A DNA stretch of 5,984 nucleotides. Origin: Clostridium sp. Lineage in GTDB: Bacteria > Bacillota_A > Clostridia > Lachnospirales > Lachnospiraceae. The stretch is from the NCBI GenBank assembly GCA_023666975.1, contig JAMPAW010000193.1, forward strand, positions 1 through 5,984. Direction: 5' to 3'. Below are positions 1 through 5,984 of this stretch, piece after piece. Position 1 is the stretch's first letter; each line of letters opens with the position of its first letter. The notes under the pieces were generated by a model, which saw only the letters and a list, made by a program, of their open reading frames with translations, was not told where the DNA came from and made no database searches. The position numbers and the translations under genes were made by a program.

Positions 1-1026
1 AAAGGTGAATATCCTTATAGTGAAACATATACAAAGGGACTCGAAATTGAGTTTATCGAAGGCGATTTTTCTTTGGCAGGTTCTGATCCAGATTATGAAT
101 ATAAGCTTATTAAAAAATATCTGAAACGAAATGCCAAAAAAATTGATGTGCTTAATTTATATCATTTTAAAATTGGACATGTAAAATTACTGGCATATTA
201 TAAGTTTTTAAATAAGTCAGGGGTTGCATATTTAAAAATGGATTCATCTTTTAAGGAATCTGCCCCAATATATGGTCCGATTGCTAAATTACGCTCAGCA
301 ATAAATCATGTTGCAAGAGATATACTCCTAAAGAAAATAGATATTATTTCCGTTGAGTCGAAATATAGCCGTAAAATGTTTTCTGAAAGGTACCATTACC
401 CGTTGATATATATACCGAATGGATTTTGTGAATTTAGTAACACATATAATGAAGACTTGGAAAGAGAGGATTTCTTTCTAACAGTAGGGCGTCTTGGCAG
501 TTATGAAAAAAACACAGAATCATTGATAAGGGCATTTGAGAAAATACACATGGAGTGCAACTGGAATCTTGTGCTGGTGGGCTCGGTGGAAAATGGTATT
601 TTATCTTATATAGATGAAAGGTGCAGAATAAACCCATCATTGAGAGATAGAATTATCTATAAAGGTGTGATAGAGGATAAAAGAGAATTGCAAGGGGTTT
701 ATGAGAATTCGAAAGTATTTATTATGAATTCAAGAGCCGAAAGTTTTTGCTTAGCAGTGGTTGAGGCATTGAGTAATGGATGCCATTTGATATTGACAAA
801 TAAAGTCGCACCATATAGGGAGTTTACTGATTCTGGAAAGTATGGTTCAGTTATTCCGATCGAAAATGATGAGTATCTTGCGGAGGCTATGTTAGAGAGT
901 ACTAAAACAGAATGGGATTATTCTGCGCATTCAAAATATGCACATGAAAATTTTTCGTGGGAGAAAATATGTGGGAAATTGAATGAGAAGATATTAATTG
1001 CGATGAAAAAGAATAAAGGGCAATAA
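1..1026 (+). CDS. Glycosyltransferase, GT4-type (GT-B fold), 5' partial
   Basis: Probable retaining glycosyltransferase that moves a sugar from a nucleotide-sugar donor to a growing lipid-linked glycan on the cytoplasmic side of the membrane. The frame is open from base 1, so the TTG at 73 is only an internal codon and the true start lies off the window; 341 residues are visible and probably a few tens are missing. Counting from the first visible codon, the donor-binding C-terminal half begins near residue 157 with the FFLTVGRL segment. Arg164 and the Lys170-Asn171 pair sit where GT4 enzymes contact the donor phosphates. The EX7E motif is Glu247 to Glu255 (ESFCLAVVE), followed by the usual small-residue helix (ALSNGCHLILTN). 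The N-terminal acceptor half is divergent, so donor and acceptor sugars cannot be named. The next gene starts 19 bases downstream, which implies co-transcription. Family is secure; specificity is unknown. Confidence 0.9.
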   Translation, partial: KGEYPYSETYTKGLEIEFIEGDFSLAGSDPDYEYKLIKKYLKRNAKKIDVLNLYHFKIGHVKLLAYYKFLNKSGVAYLKMDSSFKESAPIYGPIAKLRSAINHVARDILLKKIDIISVESKYSRKMFSERYHYPLIYIPNGFCEFSNTYNEDLEREDFFLTVGRLGSYEKNTESLIRAFEKIHMECNWNLVLVGSVENGILSYIDERCRINPSLRDRIIYKGVIEDKRELQGVYENSKVFIMNSRAESFCLAVVEALSNGCHLILTNKVAPYREFTDSGKYGSVIPIENDEYLAEAMLESTKTEWDYSAHSKYAHENFSWEKICGKLNEKILIAMKKNKGQ

Positions 1027-1033
1027 ATATAGT

Positions 1034-1040
1034 AAGGCGG
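1034..1040 (+). promoter_or_regulatory. Ribosome binding site for the pyruvyl transferase-like gene
   Basis: AAGGCGG lies five bases before the ATG at 1046 and is the only good Shine-Dalgarno match in the 19-base gap. It supports that start codon and separate translation of this gene within the operon. Confidence 0.7.
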
Positions 1041-1045
1041 TAAAA

Positions 1046-2194
1046 ATGAAAGATGTGAAAAAAATAAAAATATTAACTATACATTTTGGGGTTAATCATG
1101 GTTCTGTTTTGCAGGCATATGCATTATCAAAATATCTAAGCAATAATGGATTTGATGCAAAAATAATTGATTATATCCCTAAGAGATACAGTTTATGGAC
1201 TAATCTGGAGAAAAAGAAGGGACAATACCCTGTTTTTATTTTGATTGCATATTATCTAATTTTATGTTTACGGTTATATCCGAAAAGATATATGTTTAGG
1301 CATTTTTGCAAGAAAAATTTAATGTTAACCAATTGCATAAAAGGTGCAGATGGACTTAAGGACATATCAGATGATGGGGATGTATTTGTAGCAGGAAGTG
1401 ATCAGGTGTGGAATGAAGATTATAATGGAACAGATGATTTTTCTTATTATTTTGATTTTTTGCCGGATTGTAAAAAAAGAGTTGCTTATGCTGCAAGTTT
1501 TGGGAAAAGTGAACTGTTTCCAGAGAAATATGGAAAAATAGTAATTAATTATCTTCGAAAATTTGATGCGATAGGGGTACGTGAGATAGATGGTGTAAAT
1601 AAGTTGGCACATTATGGAATAGAAGCTGTACATGTAACCGATCCGACAATGCTTTTGAATAAAGAGGAGTGGAGAGATTTTTCAAAAACAAGTATATACA
1701 GAAGATTGAGAAACAAACCGTATATTTTAGTGTATGTAATGGATGGCATTTATGAAAAACTTTTGGATTTAGCAAAAATGATAAAGAAACGGTATGGATA
1801 CATGATTATTGTATTAGCCTTTTATAGAATTGCAGATCCATCTATTGACAAAATGCTGCATTGGGCTGATCCTAAAGATTTTGTTGCATTAGTAGATGGA
1901 GCAGAGTGTGTTGTTACTAATTCATTTCATGGTACGGCTTTCTCTATTATCTTTGAAAAGCCATCAATTATATGTGGGAAAAAAAACTATAATTCTCGCA
2001 TGTTGGGTACATTATGCAGACTTGGATTAGAGAGGAATTTTGTCGGTTTTGACAAAATTCTATCACATGAAGAAATGTTTGAATTGATTGAAAATAAGGA
2101 AAGAATGCAGAAAGCCCAATTGGAATTGATGGATTGGATAGGTGAATCAAAAGAATTTTTGTTGGAAGCATTAAATAATATCAGTAGTGATTAG
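1046..2194 (+). CDS. Polysaccharide pyruvyl transferase family protein
   Basis: Member of the polysaccharide pyruvyl transferase family (PF04230; CsaB/WcaK/Pvg1 relatives). Characterised members place a ketal-linked pyruvate from phosphoenolpyruvate on a glycan sugar, adding negative charge. The 382-residue length fits the family. Visible landmarks are the N-terminal HFGVNHGSVLQAYAL segment (residues 13-27), AGSDQVWN (116-123), the VAYAASFG segment soon after, a GVRE motif near residue 175, VTDPTMLL near 195, and NSFHGTAFS (292-300) with conserved His295. The gene sits directly before an FrhB-like iron-sulfur gene, a pairing often seen in exopolysaccharide loci. The arginine of the R-L-H PEP-binding motif described for Pvg1 and CsaB types is not found here, where the sequence is S-F-H. 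Family is therefore clear, but true pyruvyl transfer is an inference. The gene also carries a perfect 10-bp inverted repeat at 2035-2060. Confidence 0.88.
   Translation: MKDVKKIKILTIHFGVNHGSVLQAYALSKYLSNNGFDAKIIDYIPKRYSLWTNLEKKKGQYPVFILIAYYLILCLRLYPKRYMFRHFCKKNLMLTNCIKGADGLKDISDDGDVFVAGSDQVWNEDYNGTDDFSYYFDFLPDCKKRVAYAASFGKSELFPEKYGKIVINYLRKFDAIGVREIDGVNKLAHYGIEAVHVTDPTMLLNKEEWRDFSKTSIYRRLRNKPYILVYVMDGIYEKLLDLAKMIKKRYGYMIIVLAFYRIADPSIDKMLHWADPKDFVALVDGAECVVTNSFHGTAFSIIFEKPSIICGKKNYNSRMLGTLCRLGLERNFVGFDKILSHEEMFELIENKERMQKAQLELMDWIGESKEFLLEALNNISSD
2035..2060. repeat. Perfect 10-bp inverted repeat inside the pyruvyl transferase-like gene
   Basis: GAATTTTGTC (2035-2044) and GACAAAATTC (2051-2060) are exact reverse complements separated by the six bases GGTTTT. 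The stem could form in DNA or mRNA. It is not followed by a T tract, so it does not look like an intrinsic terminator. It lies inside the codons for the RNFVGFDKIL segment, so it may be coincidental; no function is assigned. Confidence 0.6.
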
Positions 2195-2230
2195 GGGAAA
2201 GTAAATATACGGTTATACATAGTTAAATCA

Positions 2231-2235
2231 GGGAG
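2231..2235 (+). promoter_or_regulatory. Ribosome binding site for the FrhB-like gene
   Basis: GGGAG ends eight bases before the ATG at 2244. An ATG at 2236 runs into TAA two codons later, so 2244 is the supported start. Confidence 0.65.
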
Positions 2236-2243
2236 ATGAGATA

Positions 2244-3425
2244 ATGGAACCAACAGTATGCGGAAGAAATTTATGTACAGGATGTAACGCTTGTCGTGAG
2301 GTTTGCCCTAAAGCCGCAATTGAAATAGAAGATGGAATGGATTGCTTAAACGCTAAGATTAACATGGAAAAATGCATTAATTGCAATGCCTGTAGAAATG
2401 TGTGTCATATTGTAAAGGAAGTTGAACGAAAGAAGATTGAATTATGGAGTCAGGGTTGGGCTGGAAACCCAGAAGTCCGAAGACAGGCCGCTTCCGGTGG
2501 TATGGCGTCAGCAATTATAAATGCCTTTATTGATAATGGCGGATATGTGTGTGCTTGTTTATTTGTGAAAGGGAATTTTGAGTTTGTTCTTACACAGGAA
2601 AAAAAATATATTGAGCAATTTTCTGGTTCTAAATATGTAAAAAGCAATACGAAACATATATATAGTGAAATCAAAAGAAAACTAGCGGAAAATAATAAAG
2701 TCCTTTTTATTGGATTGCCGTGCCAGGTAGCAGGCTTGATAAATTATTTGCCTGTTGAATTAGCTGAATTTTTATACACAATTGATTTAATTTGCCATGG
2801 TACGCCATCAGAGAAACTGTTAGATGTGTATTTAAAACAACATCAGGTTGATATAAGTGAGTGTTCTGATATTACGTTCAGGACAAAATTTGGTTTTCAT
2901 GTTAATAGCTCAGACAATCATGCGATAGTTTATGGAGCGATGGATTGTTATTCAATTGCATTTATGTATGGGTTATCTTATACGGAAGGTTGTTACCATT
3001 GCAAATATGCGTGTGAAGAGCGCGTTGCAGATATTACCCTTGGAGATTCGTGGGGGAGTGAACTTGATGATGAAGAAAAAAGTAAAGGAGTATCATTGGT
3101 TCTTTGCCAAAGCGAAAAGGGAAAGGAACTTCTTGAAAACTCAGATATTGTCTTAAAAGAAGTGGATTTAAAAAAGGCTGTCAGTAACAATATGCAATTG
3201 AGAATGCCGTCTTTAATGCCAAGGCAGCGTAAGTTCTTTTTCAAAGGAATACATAAAGGCAATAATTTTGACTTTTTAACATTGTGTTGTTTTCCAAAGT
3301 ATGTTGTAAAAGAATGGGGAAGAAAGACAGTGAAACAAATATTGATAAATTTAGGACTACGTAAATCGGGGGGGGGGTATAGCATAATAGTTCGTTATGA
3401 CAATAATTATGGAGAAAAACGGTAA
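2244..3425 (+). CDS. FrhB-like iron-sulfur flavoprotein (F420 hydrogenase/dehydrogenase beta subunit family)
   Basis: Predicted cytoplasmic oxidoreductase of 393 residues. Two ferredoxin-type [4Fe-4S] motifs lie at the N-terminus: Cys11-14-17-21 (CTGCNACREVCP) and Cys44-47-50-54 (CINCNACRNVC). They are followed by the FrhB-type N- and C-terminal domains (PF04422/PF04432). Landmarks are the ASGGMASAI segment near residue 80, GLPCQVAGL with Cys160, ICHGTP with Cys184, and a cysteine cluster at 250, 253 and 257 (CYHCKYAC) leading into ADITLGDSWG. The family binds flavin and passes electrons. Many bacteria that carry such genes in polysaccharide clusters are not known to make F420, so the name should not be read as F420 dependence. 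Its substrate here is unknown; a redox step on a sugar or lipid intermediate is only an inference from its place next to the pyruvyl transferase-like gene. An unusual ten-G run near the 3' end (Ser375-Gly378) makes the last 15 residues vulnerable to slippage. Confidence 0.88.
   Translation: MEPTVCGRNLCTGCNACREVCPKAAIEIEDGMDCLNAKINMEKCINCNACRNVCHIVKEVERKKIELWSQGWAGNPEVRRQAASGGMASAIINAFIDNGGYVCACLFVKGNFEFVLTQEKKYIEQFSGSKYVKSNTKHIYSEIKRKLAENNKVLFIGLPCQVAGLINYLPVELAEFLYTIDLICHGTPSEKLLDVYLKQHQVDISECSDITFRTKFGFHVNSSDNHAIVYGAMDCYSIAFMYGLSYTEGCYHCKYACEERVADITLGDSWGSELDDEEKSKGVSLVLCQSEKGKELLENSDIVLKEVDLKKAVSNNMQLRMPSLMPRQRKFFFKGIHKGNNFDFLTLCCFPKYVVKEWGRKTVKQILINLGLRKSGGGYSIIVRYDNNYGEKR
3368..3377 (+). 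repeat. Ten-G homopolymer, candidate slippage tract
   Basis: An unbroken run of ten G sits in an otherwise AT-rich gene and encodes the end of Ser375 plus Gly376-378 of the FrhB-like protein. With ten G the protein continues 15 residues beyond Gly378. With nine G it would end after two more residues at a TAA (3385-3387), giving 380 residues. With eleven G it would end after one residue at a TAG (3380-3382), giving 379. Poly-G tracts of this length are known to vary by slipped-strand mispairing in other bacteria. A base-calling error in the run is the main alternative. Confidence 0.85.
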
Positions 3426-3453
3426 TATTTTTAATATAAAAATGAATTTTGAT

Positions 3454-3458
3454 GGTGG
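3454..3458 (+). promoter_or_regulatory. Ribosome binding site that decides the GT2 start
   Basis: GGTGG lies eight bases before ATG 3467. The in-frame TTG at 3449 and ATG at 3452 have no purine-rich site upstream of them, so the ATG at 3467 is chosen. The arrangement resembles that before the ATG at 1046. Confidence 0.55.
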
Positions 3459-3466
3459 TAGTAAAA

Positions 3467-4342
3467 ATGAATAGAAAAAGAATAGGTGTTGTAGTAGTAA
3501 ACTATAATGATTTTGAAACGACGAGAGTTTTTCTTGACAACATAATCGAATTTGAATATATTTCCCAAATAGTTGTTGTTGATAATTGTTCTTCGGATGC
3601 TTCTTTTGAAATCTTACAAAATAAGTATCAGGAGTTTGAGAAGATTGATGTGATAAAAACGGAAAAAAATGGGGGATACGGATATGGAAACAATGTAGGT
3701 ATTAAATGGCTAAAGGCTCATTATGATATTAGCCGGATTTTGATTTGCAATCCGGATACTTCGTTTGAAGATGTGACTGTATCTGTGCTGTCAAAGCATC
3801 TGGATAATATACCGAATGCTGCGGTGGTTGCACCAGTTATGCTAAATAGCAGTGGCGAAAAGCAGATAAATACTGCTTGGATGATACCTTCTTTTTTTCA
3901 GTACTGTATGTTTGCAAGTGTACTTCTTGGCAAGTTATGTAATTCATTTTTTATAGATACTGATGTTTTTCTGAGTCAGGAACCTGTTGAGGTTGGTTGT
4001 GTAGCAGGTTCAATGTTGATGTTGAATCTTGAAAAGTTTGCTGATGCTAATATTTATGATGAGAATATATTCTTATACTGTGAAGAAACAGTGTTAGGTA
4101 TAAAGGTTGCGAAGAATGGGTATAAAACTTTTTTAATTCCGGATTGCTTTTTTAATCATTGCCATTCGGCAAGTATAAACAAATCTATTCCTAAAGCTTT
4201 AACCCAGCAGAAAATTATGTGGAGCAGTAGAATGTATGTTATTGAAAAATACATGAATGGTAACTTATTTAAGAAAATATTTGCAAATATATGCAGATGC
4301 GTTTCACTAATTGAAGTTTGGTTTTTGAACCGTCCAATATAA
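3467..4342 (+). CDS. Family 2 glycosyltransferase (rhamnosyltransferase-like)
   Basis: Probable inverting glycosyltransferase with a GT-A fold, 291 residues from ATG 3467, a normal length for this group. The N-terminal VVVVNYND (8-15) and VVVDNCSSD (36-44) segments form the nucleotide-sugar pocket. NGGYGYGNNVGI follows, and NPDT (95-98) is the position of the metal-binding DXD-type motif. CVAGSMLML (from Cys178) and FLYCEE (202-207, with Glu206-Glu207 as candidate catalytic acids) match the rhamnosyltransferase layout. The usual EDTDL is EETVL here, so the last acidic residue is missing. The HCHSAS segment further on matches the family's conserved histidine region. The protein is cytoplasmic or membrane-associated and would extend the repeat unit before export. 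Rhamnose as the donor is only a resemblance; other sugars are possible. The start follows the FrhB-like stop by 41 bases. Confidence 0.87.
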   Translation: MNRKRIGVVVVNYNDFETTRVFLDNIIEFEYISQIVVVDNCSSDASFEILQNKYQEFEKIDVIKTEKNGGYGYGNNVGIKWLKAHYDISRILICNPDTSFEDVTVSVLSKHLDNIPNAAVVAPVMLNSSGEKQINTAWMIPSFFQYCMFASVLLGKLCNSFFIDTDVFLSQEPVEVGCVAGSMLMLNLEKFADANIYDENIFLYCEETVLGIKVAKNGYKTFLIPDCFFNHCHSASINKSIPKALTQQKIMWSSRMYVIEKYMNGNLFKKIFANICRCVSLIEVWFLNRPI

Positions 4343-4462
4343 TGTTATTGTAAATATTAGATGATAAAAGCACTGATCGGCAGAAGAAGTGTATGAGAAT
4401 TTTGCGTAGAAAACATATGCACGAAATTTAACAGGATAATTAAGAAAAAATGAGGCGATGAT
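4343..4462. other. Intergenic gap between GT2 and wzx
   Basis: This 120-base gap is the longest non-coding stretch in the window. It holds only tiny ORFs, such as 11 codons from ATG 4361 and 12 codons from ATG 4393, with no convincing ribosome site. A GATAAT at 4435-4440 resembles a -10 box but has no matching -35 box at the right distance. No terminator hairpin is seen. It may be the eroded remains of a gene end or a simple spacer. Confidence 0.4.
4452..4455 (+). promoter_or_regulatory. Ribosome binding site supporting the TTG start of wzx
   Basis: GAGG ends seven bases before TTG 4463. The nearby ATG at 4458 meets TGA after one codon, and the next in-frame ATG (4484) has no site before it and would cut into the conserved N-terminus. 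The TTG is therefore the preferred start. Confidence 0.65.
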
Positions 4463-5875
4463 TTGAATAAAGCAGCAAAAAACATGATATATAATTTTAT
4501 AGGGAATATTGGTTCTAAGGTGTTATCCTTTTTTGTGGTGGCATATATTACACGTGTATTTGGAAGCAGTATTTTTGGTCAATACAATGCAGTTGCTGCT
4601 GAGTTTTCTTATTTTTCAATGTTTGCTAATTTTGGTATGAGTGGATATGGACTGTATCTATTGTCAAAAGAGGAAGAAGTAGAGAGAAGAAATTCATTAA
4701 TCAGTAGACTATGTAGCGTGAGAGCAATAACTGGTTTCATTGCAGCAGTTATTCTGATTGCTTATGCATGTCTTCCGGGCACCCACGACTATATTTTTAT
4801 ATATTTTATTTTATTGCTGCTTCAGGCGTTTGACATATCATGGGTTTTTTATGCATTTCAGGATATGAGAATTACTGCATTTTGTGCTATTGTAAATGCT
4901 GTTGTTCCGGCGTGTTGTGTATTTGTGTTTTCATTATTAGGCTGGAAGTCTGTGTATGCATTGATTTTGGCATATATGATTCCAACGGTTATAGTGTACT
5001 GTCTTTACAATTTTTATGCATGGAGAAAACATAGGGTAAGGATAAGATTTAGCATTCCGCCTTATTTTACATATATGAAAAGAGCATTTCCCTATATGGC
5101 ATCAGGATTGTTTGCAGGGATTAATGCAAACATTGACCTTGTTATTATGGGATATGTTCTAGGTGAGAATCAGGTAGGGTACTATAGTGCAGATTATAAG
5201 CTGATAAATGAATTTATTCTTCTTTGCTCTGTTGTATTTTCACCGCTTTACCCTGTCTTTATTAAAAAAATTGCAGAGGGGAGTATTGAATATATAAACA
5301 GAGTGACAGGTTATTTGAGAACCTTTTTGCTGGGCGCAGTGCTTCCGTGTGTGATTACGGTAATGTTTTATAGCGGGGAGATTTTAGGACTTGTGTTTGG
5401 GGCAGAATATAAAAATGGATCGACTGCATTTATTATTTTAATGTTGTTTGTATTTATTTTATACTACAGGGAGATTTATGGGTATCTTTTGACGGGTGCG
5501 GGGAAACAGCCGCTTTATTTGAGGATTGTAATGATAAGTGGGAGTTGTAATATTATCTTAAATTTGATATTTATCCCGCAATTTGGAATTTCGGCGGCTG
5601 CAGCAACTACCATGGTAAGCGAAATTGTTAATTTTTTTGGAATGAGATATTATGTAAAAAAGATTGTCGGAGTGAAGATTCAAAACTATAATATACAAAA
5701 ACTGGTATTTCCAGCAATGGCAATGATAATAACTTTTTTATTATGCAATAAAGTATCTATACAATTTGTTATAGCGATTATTCTGGGAATACTTCTGTAT
5801 GGTGTTGTGTTCCTTCTCGTTGGGGTTGTTGACTTGAAAGTAATGTGGAAGATGATAAAGAATAAAGAAATATAA
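4463..5875 (+). CDS. wzx: Wzx-type lipid-linked oligosaccharide flippase
   Basis: Integral membrane protein of 470 residues, the usual size for polysaccharide biosynthesis flippases (PF01943, MOP superfamily). It would flip undecaprenyl-diphosphate-linked repeat units from the inner to the outer face of the cytoplasmic membrane for polymerisation. Roughly 12-14 hydrophobic segments span the protein from about residue 10 to 458. Family signatures include the N-terminal NFIGNIGSKVLSFFVVAYITR segment, FANFGMSGYG, FDISWVFYAFQ (Asp124 region), the NIDLVIMGYVLG...VGYYSADYKL segment (Asp225 region) and NLIFIPQFGISAAAATTMVSE near the C-terminus. Translation starts at TTG with a GAGG site seven bases upstream. 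Its presence marks the locus as Wzx/Wzy-dependent, so a Wzy polymerase should lie nearby outside the window. The symbol is by functional class; the substrate glycan is unknown. Confidence 0.92.
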   Translation: MNKAAKNMIYNFIGNIGSKVLSFFVVAYITRVFGSSIFGQYNAVAAEFSYFSMFANFGMSGYGLYLLSKEEEVERRNSLISRLCSVRAITGFIAAVILIAYACLPGTHDYIFIYFILLLLQAFDISWVFYAFQDMRITAFCAIVNAVVPACCVFVFSLLGWKSVYALILAYMIPTVIVYCLYNFYAWRKHRVRIRFSIPPYFTYMKRAFPYMASGLFAGINANIDLVIMGYVLGENQVGYYSADYKLINEFILLCSVVFSPLYPVFIKKIAEGSIEYINRVTGYLRTFLLGAVLPCVITVMFYSGEILGLVFGAEYKNGSTAFIILMLFVFILYYREIYGYLLTGAGKQPLYLRIVMISGSCNIILNLIFIPQFGISAAAATTMVSEIVNFFGMRYYVKKIVGVKIQNYNIQKLVFPAMAMIITFLLCNKVSIQFVIAIILGILLYGVVFLLVGVVDLKVMWKMIKNKEI

Positions 5876-5913
5876 CTTGGTGTAGGAACAGAAAGACTTA
5901 AATAAGTTATGCT

Positions 5914-5919
5914 AAGGGG
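5914..5919 (+). promoter_or_regulatory. Ribosome binding site for the repeat-bearing gene
   Basis: AAGGGG ends seven bases before ATG 5927, the strongest Shine-Dalgarno match in the window. It favours 5927 over the second ATG at 5934, which would be 14 bases away. Confidence 0.7.
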
Positions 5920-5926
5920 TTGACAT

Positions 5927-5984
<58 letters not shown>

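Noticed and set aside
73..1026. TTG at 73 as the start of the first glycosyltransferase
   Set aside because: The frame is open back to base 1 with sensible protein-like sequence and there is no ribosome site before 73, so the gene is truncated by the window edge.
1979..1986. Eight-A runs (1979-1986 and 2599-2606) as slippage tracts
   Set aside because: Runs of this length are common by chance in AT-rich coding DNA, unlike the ten-G run.
2993..3385. 130-codon ORF on the minus strand
   Set aside because: It lies entirely opposite the FrhB-like gene, has a low-complexity serine/leucine-rich translation and no family signature; it is a shadow ORF.
3449..3466. Earlier GT2 starts at TTG 3449 or ATG 3452
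   Set aside because: No purine-rich site precedes them, while GGTGG is well placed for ATG 3467 and the GT2 N-terminus begins normally there.
5872..5910. Inverted repeat ATAACTT/AAGTTAT after wzx as a terminator
   Set aside because: The stem is only seven AT-rich pairs with a 25-base loop and no T tract, and the next gene follows closely.

Overview
This window is a stretch of a surface or exopolysaccharide (capsule/EPS) biosynthesis locus, and every gene is on the + strand. The sequence is AT-rich. Start codons are preceded by purine-rich Shine-Dalgarno sites (AAGGCGG, GGGAG, GAGG, AAGGGG), TTG serves as one start codon, and the gene families are those common in low-GC Firmicutes. The best guess is an anaerobic gut-type clostridium (Lachnospiraceae-like). 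That is an inference from composition and gene content; no taxonomic marker is present.

Layout: (1) 1-1026, a family 4-type glycosyltransferase whose N-terminus lies off the left edge. (2) 1046-2194, a polysaccharide pyruvyl transferase-family protein. (3) 2244-3425, an iron-sulfur protein with two ferredoxin-type [4Fe-4S] motifs followed by an FrhB-like (coenzyme F420 hydrogenase/dehydrogenase beta subunit) region. (4) 3467-4342, a family 2 glycosyltransferase resembling rhamnosyltransferases. (5) 4463-5875, a Wzx-type flippase with a TTG start. (6) 5927-5984, the first codons of a further gene that runs into a tetranucleotide repeat and off the right edge. Gaps are short (19, 49, 41, 120 and 51 bases), no terminator is visible, and the whole set looks like one operon. 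Together the two glycosyltransferases would add sugars to a lipid-linked repeat unit, the pyruvyl transferase-like and FrhB-like proteins may modify a sugar, and Wzx would flip the finished unit across the membrane. The priming transferase and the Wzy polymerase are not in this window.

The unusual part is simple-sequence DNA of the kind that causes phase variation. The last gene carries at least 7.75 copies of AGAC beginning nine codons after its ATG. A second ATG in another frame lies seven bases downstream of the first, and a near-consensus promoter overlaps the start region. Separately, the FrhB-like gene has an uninterrupted run of ten G near its 3' end, and a one-base change there would remove the last 13 or 14 residues. 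Two different slippage-prone tracts in one polysaccharide operon suggest that this organism may vary its surface glycan by slipped-strand mispairing.
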